DNA from: Streptomyces sp. NBC_01275
Lineage (GTDB): Bacteria > Actinomycetota > Actinomycetes > Streptomycetales > Streptomycetaceae
Assembly: GCF_026340655.1 (NCBI RefSeq)
Contig: NZ_JAPEOZ010000001.1
Span: 10,230,001 to 10,294,000, forward strand
Direction: 5' to 3'
DNA length: 64,000 bases
Shown: positions 51,796 to 61,801 of the stretch, in pieces
Layout: each line of letters begins with the position of its first letter
How positions within the stretch are numbered: the stretch's first letter is position 1
Notes under the pieces: model-generated
The model's database searches: none
Told to the model about the DNA's origin: nothing
What the model saw: only the letters and a program-made list of their open reading frames with translations
Translations under genes and position numbers: made by a program

Positions 51796-52231
51796 TGCCG
51801 GGAGCCGGCGCCCGCCCAGTCGTCTTCGTGCTCGCGCGTCCACTCATTTCCTCCCCGGGCCCGACCGGCAAGTCCCCCTTCGGTCTTTCTCACCCACGTG
51901 GAAGTCCTGCCGGAGGGCGAAGTCCTGAGCTGCCTTCAGACCTCAGCCCGAGCAGCCTGCCCGTTGACGAGGCTCGTGGCGGATCGCTCCGGAAGTCGAC
52001 CAGCGGTATTCCGCATGGCGGAGAAGACGGTCTGGGCGGGACGCCGCTCTGCGCAACTGGCCGATTGAAGCACTCAGTCACACGGAACCTTGAGCCGAAG
52101 CACGAAAGTTGTCACATAGGCAGGCTTGTTGTCGCTGTGACTGGTTCGGCGAGCGTTCACTCGGCCAGTTGAGCGCTGGCGCCGGTTGAGGCGGCGGGGA
52201 ACTGTCAGTGGCTGGTGGCAGGATCGCCGCT
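51796..52231. other. Intergenic stretch, nothing recognised
   Basis: 436 bases without a supported gene on either strand or a clear dyad. Confidence 0.4.
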
Positions 52232-53299
52232 ATGGTCTTCGTACGTACTACTCCGCCGCGGCCGGTCGACGTCACCGAAGTCTTTCCTGAGCTGGCTCCG
52301 TTGGGGCGAGCTGCCATTCGGCTGCACCCTCGTGCCGGGTCGCCTTCGGTGTGGGAGAGCTCGGTCGGGGGGCCGTTGCTGTGGCCGGCTGAGGAGCCAT
52401 GGCCGCACTGCGAAAGCTCGCACCCGGGCACCGGAGTGTGCCAGTCACCGGCAGAAGTGCGGCTCGAGAGGCGCAGGCGGGCCCGGCTGCACCGCGATCC
52501 CCATGGTCCTCAGTACACGCCTGAGGAGGCGGCGATCAAGGAGCGCAACGACGCGACGTTCATGGAGCGACTCGAGGCAGGCCCTCCGTGGCCCGCGGAG
52601 TGCCCGGTCCCCATGCTGCCTGTGGCCCAGCTGTATGTGCGCGACGTACCCCTGTTGCGGCCGCCCGGACAGGCGGACCTGCTCCAGGTGCTGTGGTGCC
52701 CTTACGACCACGAGCCGTATGCCAAGCCTTCGACCGCACTGTTCTGGCGGTCCGCCGCGGGGGTCGGCGAGGTCCTCGCCGTACCGCCGGAACCGTATGA
52801 GGCGGACTGGGAAGGCTATGTGCCGGAGCCGTGTCTGCTGGCGCCGGAACAGATCACCGAGTACCCCAGCAGCCTCGATCTGAGCGCAGAGATGCGGCAG
52901 TCGCTGAAGGACTGGAGCACATGGCAGGCAGCTGACGTCGGCGTGGACAGCTCGCACGCGGACTATCCGGAGGCGTTCTATGACCGTGAGCTGGCTGACG
53001 CTCCCGGCTGGAAGGTCGGCGGCTGGCCCCCGTGGGGCCGCACCGACCCCTATCCCCGGTTCTGCGCTGTCTGCGACGCTCAGATGGTCCCGCTGCTGAC
53101 CATCGCCTCCTTCGAATGGGACGGCGGTACGCACGGCTGGGCACCGTACGAGGATCAAGCCGCCGCGTTTTCCGCCGGTCACGTCGCCGGCCGGAACCCC
53201 GCGCAGCCGACCGCGGTCGAAGTCGGCAGCACCGACAATCTGCAGCTCTATGTCTGCCCGGCATCTCCGGAGCATCCGCACACCGACCTGATCCAGTGA
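52232..53299 (+). CDS. DUF1963 (YwqG-like) family protein
   Basis: 355 residues, cytoplasmic. Features of DUF1963: GGPLLWPAEEPWPHCE early, MLPVAQLYVRDVP, LLQVLWCPYDHEP, KVGGWPPWGRTDPYPRFCAV (the conserved KxGGxP motif), then LLTIASFEWDGGTHGW and STDNLQLYVCP at the end. Family function is unknown; members often appear as putative immunity or stress proteins. ATG 52232 has AGGA about 8 bases before; GTG 52208 is possible. Confidence 0.82.
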   Translation: MVFVRTTPPRPVDVTEVFPELAPLGRAAIRLHPRAGSPSVWESSVGGPLLWPAEEPWPHCESSHPGTGVCQSPAEVRLERRRRARLHRDPHGPQYTPEEAAIKERNDATFMERLEAGPPWPAECPVPMLPVAQLYVRDVPLLRPPGQADLLQVLWCPYDHEPYAKPSTALFWRSAAGVGEVLAVPPEPYEADWEGYVPEPCLLAPEQITEYPSSLDLSAEMRQSLKDWSTWQAADVGVDSSHADYPEAFYDRELADAPGWKVGGWPPWGRTDPYPRFCAVCDAQMVPLLTIASFEWDGGTHGWAPYEDQAAAFSAGHVAGRNPAQPTAVEVGSTDNLQLYVCPASPEHPHTDLIQ

Positions 53300-53754
53300 G
53301 CTGTCGCTGAGCCCTCTTTCGCGAGGCCGCACACACCGCAACAGCCCTGTGCGGGGCTCTGGTCCGGGCGGCCGCTGTACTGGTTCAGCTTCTGGGCGAA
53401 GCCGATCGGCGAGCTGGAACCGCTCGGAACATGCGGTTCGGTATTTGCGGAGGTTCTTGTCCCAGATCTGGTGCCGTGACGGTGCGATGCCGGTGGACCT
53501 GGGGGATCCCCGCGCATGCTCGTGCGTCGATGGGGGCCGCGCTGGAGTGGTAGAGACGGTTGTCCGTCTCCTCGACAACGGCCAGACGCCGGGTTGACCG
53601 CTGCAGCCAGCGAGCAGGATGAGCTCCTTGAAGTACTGCCGGGCATCGTGCTCGGGGCCGGGGCCGGCTTCCCCGACCCGACTGGGCCCTCTTGCTCTAT
53701 GTGGCTGGTCGTTTTCGACGTGGACACCGGCCCGTTGCCGCGATCGGCTCGCCC
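53300..53754. other. Intergenic stretch, nothing recognised
   Basis: 455 bases. A frame with SEQDELLEVLPGIVLGAG is open on the plus strand but has no start or family match. Confidence 0.35.
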
Positions 53755-54252
53755 TCAGGCAGCGCCGGGGTCATGCCCTGCTTCGTCGTCTTCGTACCCA
53801 CGGATCGCTGCGACCTTGGCCGCGGACGCCGAGGCCGTGTCGAACCGGTAGCCCAGCCGCTCGCGGGCAAGACGACGTGCGAGTTCCAGTCCGACCACAC
53901 GCTGCCCGAAGCAGAGGACCTGGGCGTCGTTGGAGAGTACGGCTCGCTCCACGGAGAAGCTGTCGTGGGCGGTCACGGCCCGGATGCCCGGTACTTTGTT
54001 GGCGGAGATGGCCATTCCCAGGCCGGTGCCGCACACGAGGAGCGCCCGTTCGGCTCTGCCTTCCGCGATGAGTCGAGCGGCGGTGACCGCAACATGCGGG
54101 TAGGCGGTCGTCTCCCCGATGCCCACCCCCACGTCGATGACTTCGATGACACGCTCGTCGGTCTGCAGGTCGGCCTTGAGGGTCTCCTTGTAGTCCAGTC
54201 CCGCGTCGTCGCAGCCGACGACCACCCGGATGGGCTGTGTTCGTGCTGTCAT
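53755..54252 (-). CDS. RpiB/LacAB-family sugar-phosphate isomerase
   Basis: 165 residues. [20 protein letters not shown] resembles the N-terminus of Rpi[21 protein letters not shown] is the phosphate/substrate loop (Cys and Thr conserved), followed by [20 protein letters not shown]. Family members isomerise ribose-5-phosphate or, next to DhaK-type kinases, tetrulose-4-phosphates from erythritol-like sugars. The neighbouring truncated dhaL supports the second role. GGAG precedes ATG 54252. Confidence 0.9.
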   Translation of the reverse strand: MTARTQPIRVVVGCDDAGLDYKETLKADLQTDERVIEVIDVGVGIGETTAYPHVAVTAARLIAEGRAERALLVCGTGLGMAISANKVPGIRAVTAHDSFSVERAVLSNDAQVLCFGQRVVGLELARRLARERLGYRFDTASASAAKVAAIRGYEDDEAGHDPGAA

Positions 54253-54605
54253 CCGACCTGCTCCTTCGTCATGGCGGAGAGAACGGACCGGGCGCACAAG
54301 GCGTACGAGATCGCGCCGGCGTCGGGGGTGCCGATGCTGCGGGCCGCAAGGGGGCGTGCCCGGCCGACCCTCGGCAGCAGCTCGGCGGTGGCCAGAGCAG
54401 CGGCCTGCGCCACGTCCACCGCTTCACTCCACGCGGTGTGAAGGTCCGCGCCACCGCGGAGGGAAGCCTCCAGCGCGTCGGCGAAGGGCACGGCCGCATC
54501 GAGCAGCGTTTTGTCTCCCGGGGCGGCCTTGCCGAGTGCGGCGACGGCCTCGAGTCCCGCCCGTACGGCAACGGCGACGTCCTTGGCCGTGACCGTGGGC
54601 GCGCT
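54249..54605 (-). pseudogene. Truncated DhaL-type (dihydroxyacetone kinase) gene
   Basis: [60 protein letters not shown] and [10 protein letters not shown] are the C-terminal half of the DhaL ADP-binding domain. The N-terminal half and the DhaK domain are lost. Its stop overlaps the RpiB start, keeping the original operon spacing. Confidence 0.75.
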
Positions 54606-54839
54606 GTCGGTCAGGCAGGCCCCTGCGGCGCACAGCCCGGCGCCCGGACGCCCGAGAGCACCAGGGCCGAAGACGCACGGTCGATAACCCTGCTCATCAC
54701 GGCGTTGATCGCCCAGCAACTCGCTGTCGCGCTCATGTCCGCGGGGTGGACGTACTCCGGGCCCCGATCAGCCCAGGCTGCGGCCGTCGGCGGAATCACC
54801 CCTCCGCCGGCGGCCGCAGCGTCGCCGGAGCACAGAGAG

Positions 54840-56188
54840 GCTCCGCCGATGCTGCGCCCGGCACGCCTCCGAACCCTGTCGACCACCGTCCCGCATGGGG
54901 AGCTTCCCATTTCCACCGCATTCTCTCCGCCCCGACCTCGGCTTCCGATACCCCCGCCGGTTGTCGTCGTCCGTCGGCGTCGGCGTCGGCGCCGGCGTCG
55001 GCGCCGACGCCGACCGGGCCTTGCGCTCCTTCCCGCCCTGCTGTCCGTCATGCTCGGACTGTGGGGTGTCCGGCGGCAGGGCAGTGTCTGGCGTGAGGAG
55101 GCAGTCACGTACGACATGGCCCACCGGACCCTCCCGGAGCTGTGGGCCACGGTCGCGCACGTGGATCTCGTCCACGCGGCCTACTGCCTGCTGATGCACG
55201 GCCTGTTCCATGTCTTCGGCTCGGCGGACCCGCTGCTGGTGATGCGCCCGCCGTGGCGACGCCCGCCGCGGCCGTCGCCACGGCGGGCGTCACCGTCCTC
55301 GGCCGACGGCTCGTCGGCCCGCGCGCAGGGGTCGCGGCGGGCGCACTGTTCGCGGTGGCGCCGCAGATACAGCGCTTCGCGCAGGAGGGCCGCTCCTACA
55401 CCCTGGTCACGGCGTGCGTCGTCTGGGCGACCTACCTCCTGATACGCGCGATCCGCAGCCGGTCCGCGTGGACGTGGAGCGGATACGCGGTGCTGATGCT
55501 GACGGCGGCGATCCTGCACGAGTTCGCGATCCTGGCGCTGGTCGCGCATGCGTGGGCGGTGCCCCGTGACGCGCGCCGACCCTGGGCCGTCGCCGCGTTC
55601 GTCGCCGTCGCCGGGGTCGCACCGCTGGCGCTGCTCAGCACGGGCCAGACGGCGCAGGTGGCCTGGATCGGCATGGACGTCGGCGGGCTGGCCTGGTTCC
55701 TGGGCTCGGGCACGGTCGCCGCGCTGTGCGCCCGTCGGCTGCTGCGCCGCAGGGCCACAGGCCCCGGGACCGGGACCGGGGGCGACTCCGGTGAGGTCCT
55801 GCTGGTCCGGGTCGCGCTGCCCCTGGCCGTACTGCCCGGCGCCATCCTCCTGCTGGCCTCGCTCGTCCACCCCCTGTTCGAGGACCGCTACGTCCTCTAC
55901 AGCATCGTGGGACAGGCGCTGCTGGCCGGCGCGGCCCTCGACCGGATCCTGCGCGGCCGAGGCCGGAAGAAGCCCGTGCTCGTCGCGGTCGCTCTCGCGC
56001 TGCTCGCCGTGGCGGCGTACTCCCCGCATCTGCGCGCACCGGACAGCCGCCGTGACGACGCCACCGCCATCTCCCAGGCCGTACGGCGACTGGAGGGGTG
56101 TCCCCAGGTCGGCCCGGGGCGGCGGGCTGCTCCTGGCGCGGCCGACGCTCGGGGCCACATGCTCTTGGAACACCGTGCCGCGGCTTGA
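54840..56188 (+). pseudogene. Frameshifted GT39-like membrane mannosyltransferase
   Basis: Part one (LLPALLSVMLGLWGVRRQGS, VWREEAVTYDMAHRTLPELW, HVDLVHAAYCLLMHGLF) is the catalytic loop side (Glu-Glu/Asp motif after TM1). Near 55246 the frame shifts; part two (TVLGRRLVGPRAGVAAGALF, QIQRFAQEGRSYTLVTACVV and later helices) continues the family order. The C-terminus is lost near 56100. The N-terminal poly-Arg comes from a hexanucleotide array (54973-55002). Confidence 0.75.
54973..55002 (+). repeat. Hexanucleotide tandem repeats (GTCGGC)
   Basis: Five units: three GTCGGC, one GCCGGC, one GTCGGC. It encodes an Arg run in the GT39-like pseudogene. Confidence 0.85.
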
Positions 56189-56213
56189 GCCTGCAAAACG
56201 TGCGACGGCACCG

Positions 56214-57146
56214 TCAGCCCTTGATCGCCCCGGTGAGCACACCGGTCCTGAAATGCTTCTGCAGGAAGGGATAGACGACGAGCAGGGGGACGAGGGTCAG
56301 TACGACCACGGCCATCTGCAATGACAGCGGAGCGGTCTCGGCGTGGACGTTGCCGAATCCGCTGTTGACGGAGCCCGGCAAGCCGTTGCCGCGGTTCACG
56401 TAGGTGAGCAGCACGTACTGCAGGGGCCACTTCTGGCTCTCCGTAGGCATGTAGAGCATGACGTTGAAGAAGGCGTTCCAGTAGCCGACGGCGTAGAAGA
56501 GCGTGATGACCGCGGTGACGGCGCGGGACGTGGGCAGGACCACCGACCACAGGATCCGCCAGTCACCGGCCCCGTCCAGCCGGGCGGCGTCGATGAGTTC
56601 CGCCGACGTGTCGGCGTAGAACGACCGCAGTACGAGGATGTTGAAGACCGACACAGCGCTGGGCAGGATGAGGGCCCAGTAGCGGCCGTAGCCGCCCAGA
56701 CCGGTGACCACCAGGAAGGTGGGGATCAGGCCGCCGCTGACGAACATGGTGGTGACCAGCAGCGTCAGGATCGGCCGGTGTCCGTAGGAGCGGGCGCGGG
56801 ACAGCCCGTAGGCGCACAGCACGGAGACCGCCATCGAGACGCCTGTTCCCACGAGGGTGATGCCCAGGCTGACCAGCACGGCGGTGCGCACGGTGGGATC
56901 GGCGAGCATCTCCCGGTAGGCGGAGGCGGTGAGTCCGTCGGGCCAGATCACCAGGCCGCCGGCCCGGTTGACGGCGGCCTGGGTGGAGAAGCTGGTGACC
57001 ACGATGATCCACAGCGGTACCAGGACGACTGCGGTGACCAGAGTGAGAGCGGCGCTCTTGCCCGTGGTGGTGGCGGGTGACGGTTGCTCGTCCCAGACCG
57101 GGCGTTTGTCGTTGCGACGCTGTCGCAGCGGAACGGCAGTGCTCAT
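56214..57146 (-). CDS. ABC sugar importer permease 2 (YtcP/GanQ type)
   Basis: 310 residues. Six helices with the MalG-type EAA motif ELIDAARLDGAGDWRILWSV. A cytoplasmic basic N-terminus precedes SAALTLVTAVVLVPLWIIVV. The C-terminal HFRTGVLTGAIKG is the usual ending of these permeases. ATG 57146 overlaps the first permease stop. Importers of this group lack an own ATPase and use a shared MsiK-type protein. Confidence 0.93.
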   Translation of the reverse strand: MSTAVPLRQRRNDKRPVWDEQPSPATTTGKSAALTLVTAVVLVPLWIIVVTSFSTQAAVNRAGGLVIWPDGLTASAYREMLADPTVRTAVLVSLGITLVGTGVSMAVSVLCAYGLSRARSYGHRPILTLLVTTMFVSGGLIPTFLVVTGLGGYGRYWALILPSAVSVFNILVLRSFYADTSAELIDAARLDGAGDWRILWSVVLPTSRAVTAVITLFYAVGYWNAFFNVMLYMPTESQKWPLQYVLLTYVNRGNGLPGSVNSGFGNVHAETAPLSLQMAVVVLTLVPLLVVYPFLQKHFRTGVLTGAIKG

Positions 57147-58118
57147 CTGCGGTACAACCCGTCCTCTCCGAAGAGGTGCGCGAGCTTGTTCGCGCCCCAG
57201 ATCAGCAACAGCGAGATGACGCTCTTGAAGAGCCCCGCCGCGGCTCCGTAGCCGTAGTTGTTCGTGGCGATGCCGTAGTAGAAGGAGAAGGTGTCCAGTA
57301 CGTCCGCCGCGTTGTGGCCCACGGCCACGCGTTGGAGCAGGAGTTGCTCGAAGCCCACGGTGAGCGCGTTGCCCAGGCGCAGTACCAGCATCAGCACGAT
57401 CACCCCGCGCATCCCGGGCAGGGTGATGTGCCACATGCGGCGCCAGCGACCGGCACCGTCCACGGCGGCGGCCTCGTACAGGTGGGTGTCGATCGCGGCG
57501 AGTGCGGCGAGGAAGACGATGACGCCCCAGCCCGCCTCCTTCCAGACGGCCTGGGCGGTGACCAGCAGGGCGAACGTGTTCGAGTCGGTCATGATGTCCC
57601 AGGTGCCGGCATCGTGCTGCCGCAGGAACTGGTTGAGCACGCCTGCGCCGCCGAGCATCTGCTGGAAGACCGTGATCGTCAGTACCCACGAGAAGAAGTG
57701 GGGGAGGTAGACGATGGACTGGATGAGGTTGCGCAGCCGTTCGCTGAGCACGGTGTTGAGCAGCAGGGCGAGCGCGATCGGTATCGGGAAGAAGAGGACC
57801 AGCTGGACGAGGCTGAGGTAGAGCGTGTTCTTCAGCGCCCCCCCAGAACAAGGGATCCTGGACGAGGGTGGTGAACTGCTCGAGCCCAGCCCATGGGCTG
57901 TGCCGGACACCGACCAGGGGGTCGTAGTACTGGAAGGCAGTGATCAGGCCGAACAGCGGCGCGTAGTTGAACGCCAGGAGCAGTACGACGGCCGGAATCG
58001 TCATGATGACCAGGGACTTGTCCCGGCGCAGCCGGATCCGCCAGTGGAGTCTGACGTGTGCCTGCGGTAGTTTCCTCGTCGTCTTCTTCTCGGTCTTGGG
58101 GTCGATGGTGGTGGTCAC
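57143..58118 (-). pseudogene. ABC sugar importer permease 1 (LplB type), one-base frameshift
   Basis: Read in two frames, it is a complete permease: MTTTIDPKTEKKTTRKLPQA, then VIMTIPAVVLLLAFNYAPLF, DPLFWGG; and after the shift ALKNTLYLSLVQLVLFFPIP with EAA motif HLYEAAAVDGAGRWRRMWHI and the ending LAHLFGEDGLYRR. The break is a G7 run (minus strand; 57838-57844 as C7 on plus); six G would give the expected FWGALKNTL. Either a real mutation or a sequencing error; all else is intact. Confidence 0.85.
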
Positions 58119-58131
58119 GTCTGCGCTGTCC

Positions 58132-59808
58132 TCACTGACCGGTGCCGTACTTCTCCAGGACGTTGGTCGTCAGCCAGTTCCTGAGCCGGTTGCCGCTGCT
58201 CTTCCACGCTGCGATGGCGTCCTGGACGTCGGAGACCTTCTGCTTGCCGTGGCAGCAGTCCTTGATCGTGTCCTCGACCGACTGCGCCGCGTCCGCGGTG
58301 GCCAGGGAGGCGGGCAGCGAGATGTTCATGTTCCAGAACACCGGCTTGTACAGGTACGTGACGTTGGCGGCCTGCCAGGCGGTGAAGTCCCTCGTCACCT
58401 GGTCGGCTCGGGGGTTGCTGACCACCTGTGGGCACGAGGCCAGGAACGAGTACGTCTGGGGCTGCACGTACTTCTTCCCCGCGTCGGTGAAGGTGGGGAC
58501 CCCCTTCACCATGGTGTGGTGGACGCCCTCGACACCGAAGTTGACCATGGTGTACTCGGCCGAACCGTAGGGGGCGGCCAGGTAGTCGGTCACCGCCAGC
58601 AGTTCCTCGATCTGGTCCTTGCCGAGACTGCGGTTGAGATAGCTGATGACGCCCGTGGAGTTGCCCAGGAACAAGCTCGGCCTGGACGTGCAGTCGGCCG
58701 CGAGAACACCGAAGGCTCCGCGCCGGTAGTCCTTGTTCGCGGCCGAACCGGACTGCTGGTCGGCGAGGTTCCACGCTCCGGTGCCACCGCCGGATATGAG
58801 GACCTTCCCCGAATAGAAACGGGTGCTGGCGGAGGCTTCCTGCCCAGCGAGGGCGTCGGGGTGCATGGAGCCGGACCTGGCGAGTCTGTGGTGCCAGTCG
58901 AGGGCGTCGAGGAACTCCGGGGTCTCGTACTTGTTGATCAGCCTGCCGTTCTCGACCTTCCACTTGTTGGGCACACCCCAGAAGGGGAAGAGGTACGTCC
59001 ACACGTCGTCGAACGCCCAGACCCCGCGTTTGGCGTCGGTCAGCTCCTTGCCCAGCGCGAACAGGTCGGCCGCCGAGGTGATCTGGTCGGCGGTGATGCC
59101 CTGGGCGTCCAGGACGTCGCGGCGGTAGAAGGTCGTGCCCGCGATGACGCAGCTGCTGGAGTAGGACGGGAGGCCGTAGATCCTGTTGCCCCAGGCGCCC
59201 GCCTGCCAGGCGCCGCTGGGGACGGCGGCGAGGTTCGGATACTTCTTGATCTTGTCGCCGGCCAGGTACGGGGTGAGGTCGGCGAGTTGCGCGCCGGCCA
59301 GGCCGCCCGTGTTGAAGCCGGAGTTCCACCAGGCGGGCAGCTGGATCCAGTCGGGCAGCTTCTTGGCCGAGGTCATCGTGGGGATGATGGTGAGGTAGTT
59401 GTTGCCGTCGGCGGGCTTGATCTTGAGGTCGGTGCCCAGAGCGTTGTTCATGGCCCGGTAGAAGGAGTTGCCGGGGGAGGGGACGGTTCCCCACAGCGGA
59501 GTGACCGCCGTGTAGCTGCCGCCCTTGCCCGGAACACCGACCACGGTCCGGGCCTGTCGGGCGGGATAGGTCAGGAAGCCGGGGTCGGTCGCGATGTCGG
59601 CGCCGCCGGCGACGGACGGGAGGTCGGCCCTGAGCGAGCTGTCGGGCACGAAGGACGGGAGCGCGGCCTTGAGCCCCTTCTTCGTGCTGGCTCCGCCGGT
59701 GCTCTGTCCACCGTCGCCGCACGCGGACAGCAGTGGCGTTATCGCGACGGTGCCGGCAACGGCCGCGGCTGTGCCGAGAAGAGTTCTGCGGTTTATGTCG
59801 GAAGTCAT
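58132..59808 (-). CDS. ABC sugar importer substrate-binding lipoprotein (LipO type)
   Basis: 558 residues. Twin-arginine-like start (INRRTLLGTAAAVAG) and lipobox LLSAC give a lipid-anchored protein. The large size and motifs (LPDWIQLPAWWNSG, NRIYGLPSYSS, LFPFWGVPNKWKVENGRLI) fit the LipO/AlgQ-like group binding oligosaccharides. Followed after 13 bp by permease 1. Upstream gene is a GH5-type glycosidase, suggesting beta-linked hemicellulose or mannan oligosaccharides. Confidence 0.93.
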   Translation of the reverse strand: MTSDINRRTLLGTAAAVAGTVAITPLLSACGDGGQSTGGASTKKGLKAALPSFVPDSSLRADLPSVAGGADIATDPGFLTYPARQARTVVGVPGKGGSYTAVTPLWGTVPSPGNSFYRAMNNALGTDLKIKPADGNNYLTIIPTMTSAKKLPDWIQLPAWWNSGFNTGGLAGAQLADLTPYLAGDKIKKYPNLAAVPSGAWQAGAWGNRIYGLPSYSSSCVIAGTTFYRRDVLDAQGITADQITSAADLFALGKELTDAKRGVWAFDDVWTYLFPFWGVPNKWKVENGRLINKYETPEFLDALDWHHRLARSGSMHPDALAGQEASASTRFYSGKVLISGGGTGAWNLADQQSGSAANKDYRRGAFGVLAADCTSRPSLFLGNSTGVISYLNRSLGKDQIEELLAVTDYLAAPYGSAEYTMVNFGVEGVHHTMVKGVPTFTDAGKKYVQPQTYSFLASCPQVVSNPRADQVTRDFTAWQAANVTYLYKPVFWNMNISLPASLATADAAQSVEDTIKDCCHGKQKVSDVQDAIAAWKSSGNRLRNWLTTNVLEKYGTGQ

Positions 59809-59846
59809 GGGTGGGCTGCTTTCACCGGTGGGATGTGCGGGGGGCC

Positions 59847-59878
59847 GGCCTGTCGTCGAAGCGCCTCGACGACGGGCC
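59847..59878. terminator. Hairpin between glycosidase and binding-protein genes
   Basis: Arms 59847-59859 and 59866-59878, 13 bp with one wobble pair, 6-nt loop. Could allow differing expression of glycosidase and importer. Confidence 0.5.
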
Positions 59879-59909
59879 TGTCGGAAGGGCGGAACCGTGA
59901 TGGCCGAGG

Positions 59910-61662
59910 TCAGCCGGTCGTTCCGGTGACGGTGCTGCCGGACTTGGTGACGTAGTACGTCGCTGAGTCGCCGCTCCAGAAGTGGAAGGTGAGCGTCACC
60001 CGGGAGTCGTCCTTGAGCGAGGTGAAGAACTCGGGCGTCAGCTTGATCGAGTCACTGGTGTATGCCGAGAAGGCGGTGTCCCACTGCTGGTAGGGAGTCC
60101 AGCTCGCCGGGCCCGCGTTGCTCCCGTCGTCGTACCTGGCTTCCATGGTCGCGAGCCTGTCCCCGCGGAACTGGGTGGGGATGCTCAGGCCGGTGGTGCT
60201 TCCCGAGGTGTTCGACAGGACGGGAGTGTCGTACGTGATCACGTCGATCCGCCACGGGACACCGCGGGAGAACCGGCCCTCCAGCGTCGCGTCGACCCCG
60301 TACGTCCGCTCGCCCGCCAAGTCGCCGAGTGTGGCCGCCGTCAGCGTGAGTTGGTTGCCGGAGACGGTGTAGTCCCGGCCTCGCACGAGGGTGCGGGAGC
60401 CGTGGCGCAGGCCCTGGAAGTCGGTGCCGTTGGTGTTCAGGGTGAGCGTCTGACTCGTGATGGCAGCCGACCTGGCGAGAAACACCATGTCGCTGGAAGC
60501 GGTTCCGGAACGTGTGGTCCAGCTCGACTTGATCTGGGCGAAGAGTTCCGGGTCCCGCCACTGCAGGGTGTTGCGGTTCAGGAACTGACCGGCGTCCCAC
60601 AGCATGGTGGTGAGTCTCCGTCGGCGTGCGTAGTCGCCGAGGAACTCGAAGTACTTGAGCTGCTCACCGCGTTCGATGATGCCGGGGCGATTGTGGTCGT
60701 AGGCCAGCAGGGCGTACTCCCCGATGACGACCGGGATGCCGCGCGAGACGAAGGTGTCGTACGCGCGGTCGAAGGTGGCGGTGAGGTCCTGCTCCGAGGT
60801 GGCGTCGAACCGGGTGTAGCCGGCGATGTTCACGCTGAACGGCCACCAGCCGTAGAAGTGGATCGTCGTGGCGATCACGGGATCGCGCAGGGAGGTCAGT
60901 TCGGCGGCCAGCGCGTCGAGCCGGCCCTGGTCGGCGTTCGTGTACAGGGTGGGCAGCACGAGCAGTCGGGTGGCGTTCCTGTCACCGGAGTCGCGGACGA
61001 CGGCGTGAAAGGCGCGGTTGAGTTCGGCGAGCAGCCGGTAGTTCTCGTCGTCGCTCGAAGTGCCGCTGAACGTCGGCTCGTTGATGCTTTCGAGGACGAG
61101 TGTGGACGGCTCGTCGCGGAACTCCGCCGCGATCTGGGTCCAGGTGGCGCGGTAGCGGGCGAGCACGGCGTCGTGATCCGTCGAGAGGTTGTTGACCCAC
61201 ATCCATGAGTCGTGGTGCATGTTGAGCGGCACGTACAGGCCTTCGGCCAGCGCCATGTCGGCGACCTGCCGGACTTTCGCCGTCCAGGCCGGGTCGATCG
61301 TGTAGTCAGGGGCGGCGCCTTGGTGGACGCCCCAGGTGACGGGCAGGCGGATGCTCTTGAACCCCTGCGACCTGACTTTCTTCAGCAGTGCCCTGGTCAC
61401 GGGCGGGGTTGCCCCAGGACGTCTCGTCGGGGATGGCGTCGTAGGTGTTGCCCAGGTTCCAGCCGGGCTGCATGGCCGCCACCGGGCTGCGGGCGGCCGG
61501 GGCACTCGGCGGCGGGGCGGGCGGATCGTCGGCCTGCGCGGTGGCGGGTAACAGCGGGAGCAGGACGATCGCCAGGAGTAACGCCGTCAGTCTCCGCGGA
61601 GGTCGCGACGGGCGGTGCCGTCGTGTGAGGAATCGTGTCCGTCTCCTTGCCGTCGCGTGCAC
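59910..61662 (-). pseudogene. Secreted GH5 endoglycanase with CBM_X2, one-base frameshift
   Basis: The signal peptide LTALLLAIVLLPLLPATAQA and MQPGWNLGNTYDAIPDETSW lie in one frame; VTRALLKKVRSQGFKSIRLP and the rest lie in another. The catalytic acid is in LVLESINEPTFSG, the nucleophile in IPVVIGEYALLAYD. The C-terminal ~190 residues form a CBM_X2 Ig-like module (FLARSAAITSQTLTLNTNG, DSRVTLTFHFWSGD). The break is at a C4 run (61405-61408, G on plus); three C restores WGNPPVTRALL. Start GTG 61662 is uncertain. Confidence 0.85.
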
Positions 61663-61760
61663 CTTCCGGTTGGGGCGGCGCAGACCCTGACGGGTCTCTG
61701 TCGGACGTGCCAGGCACATGAGGATCGGCCCTGTTGTAGCCGAGTCGTGCCTTGGTGAAG

Positions 61761-61769
61761 GAAACTTTC
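61761..61769. promoter_or_regulatory. LacI-type half-palindromic operator (GAAACTTTC)
   Basis: GAAACTTTC between the divergent glycosidase and LacI genes. The same GAAASTTTC core recurs at 63166-63174, before the arabinofuranosidase-like gene. Confidence 0.6.
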
Positions 61770-61801
61770 GCGCTGTGCGGCGGAGAAGTTAACATGAAGA
61801 T

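Noticed and set aside
57967..59955. A long plus-strand frame opposite the sugar-binding lipoprotein
   Set aside because: Antisense shadow; the lipoprotein has signal, lipobox and family motifs.
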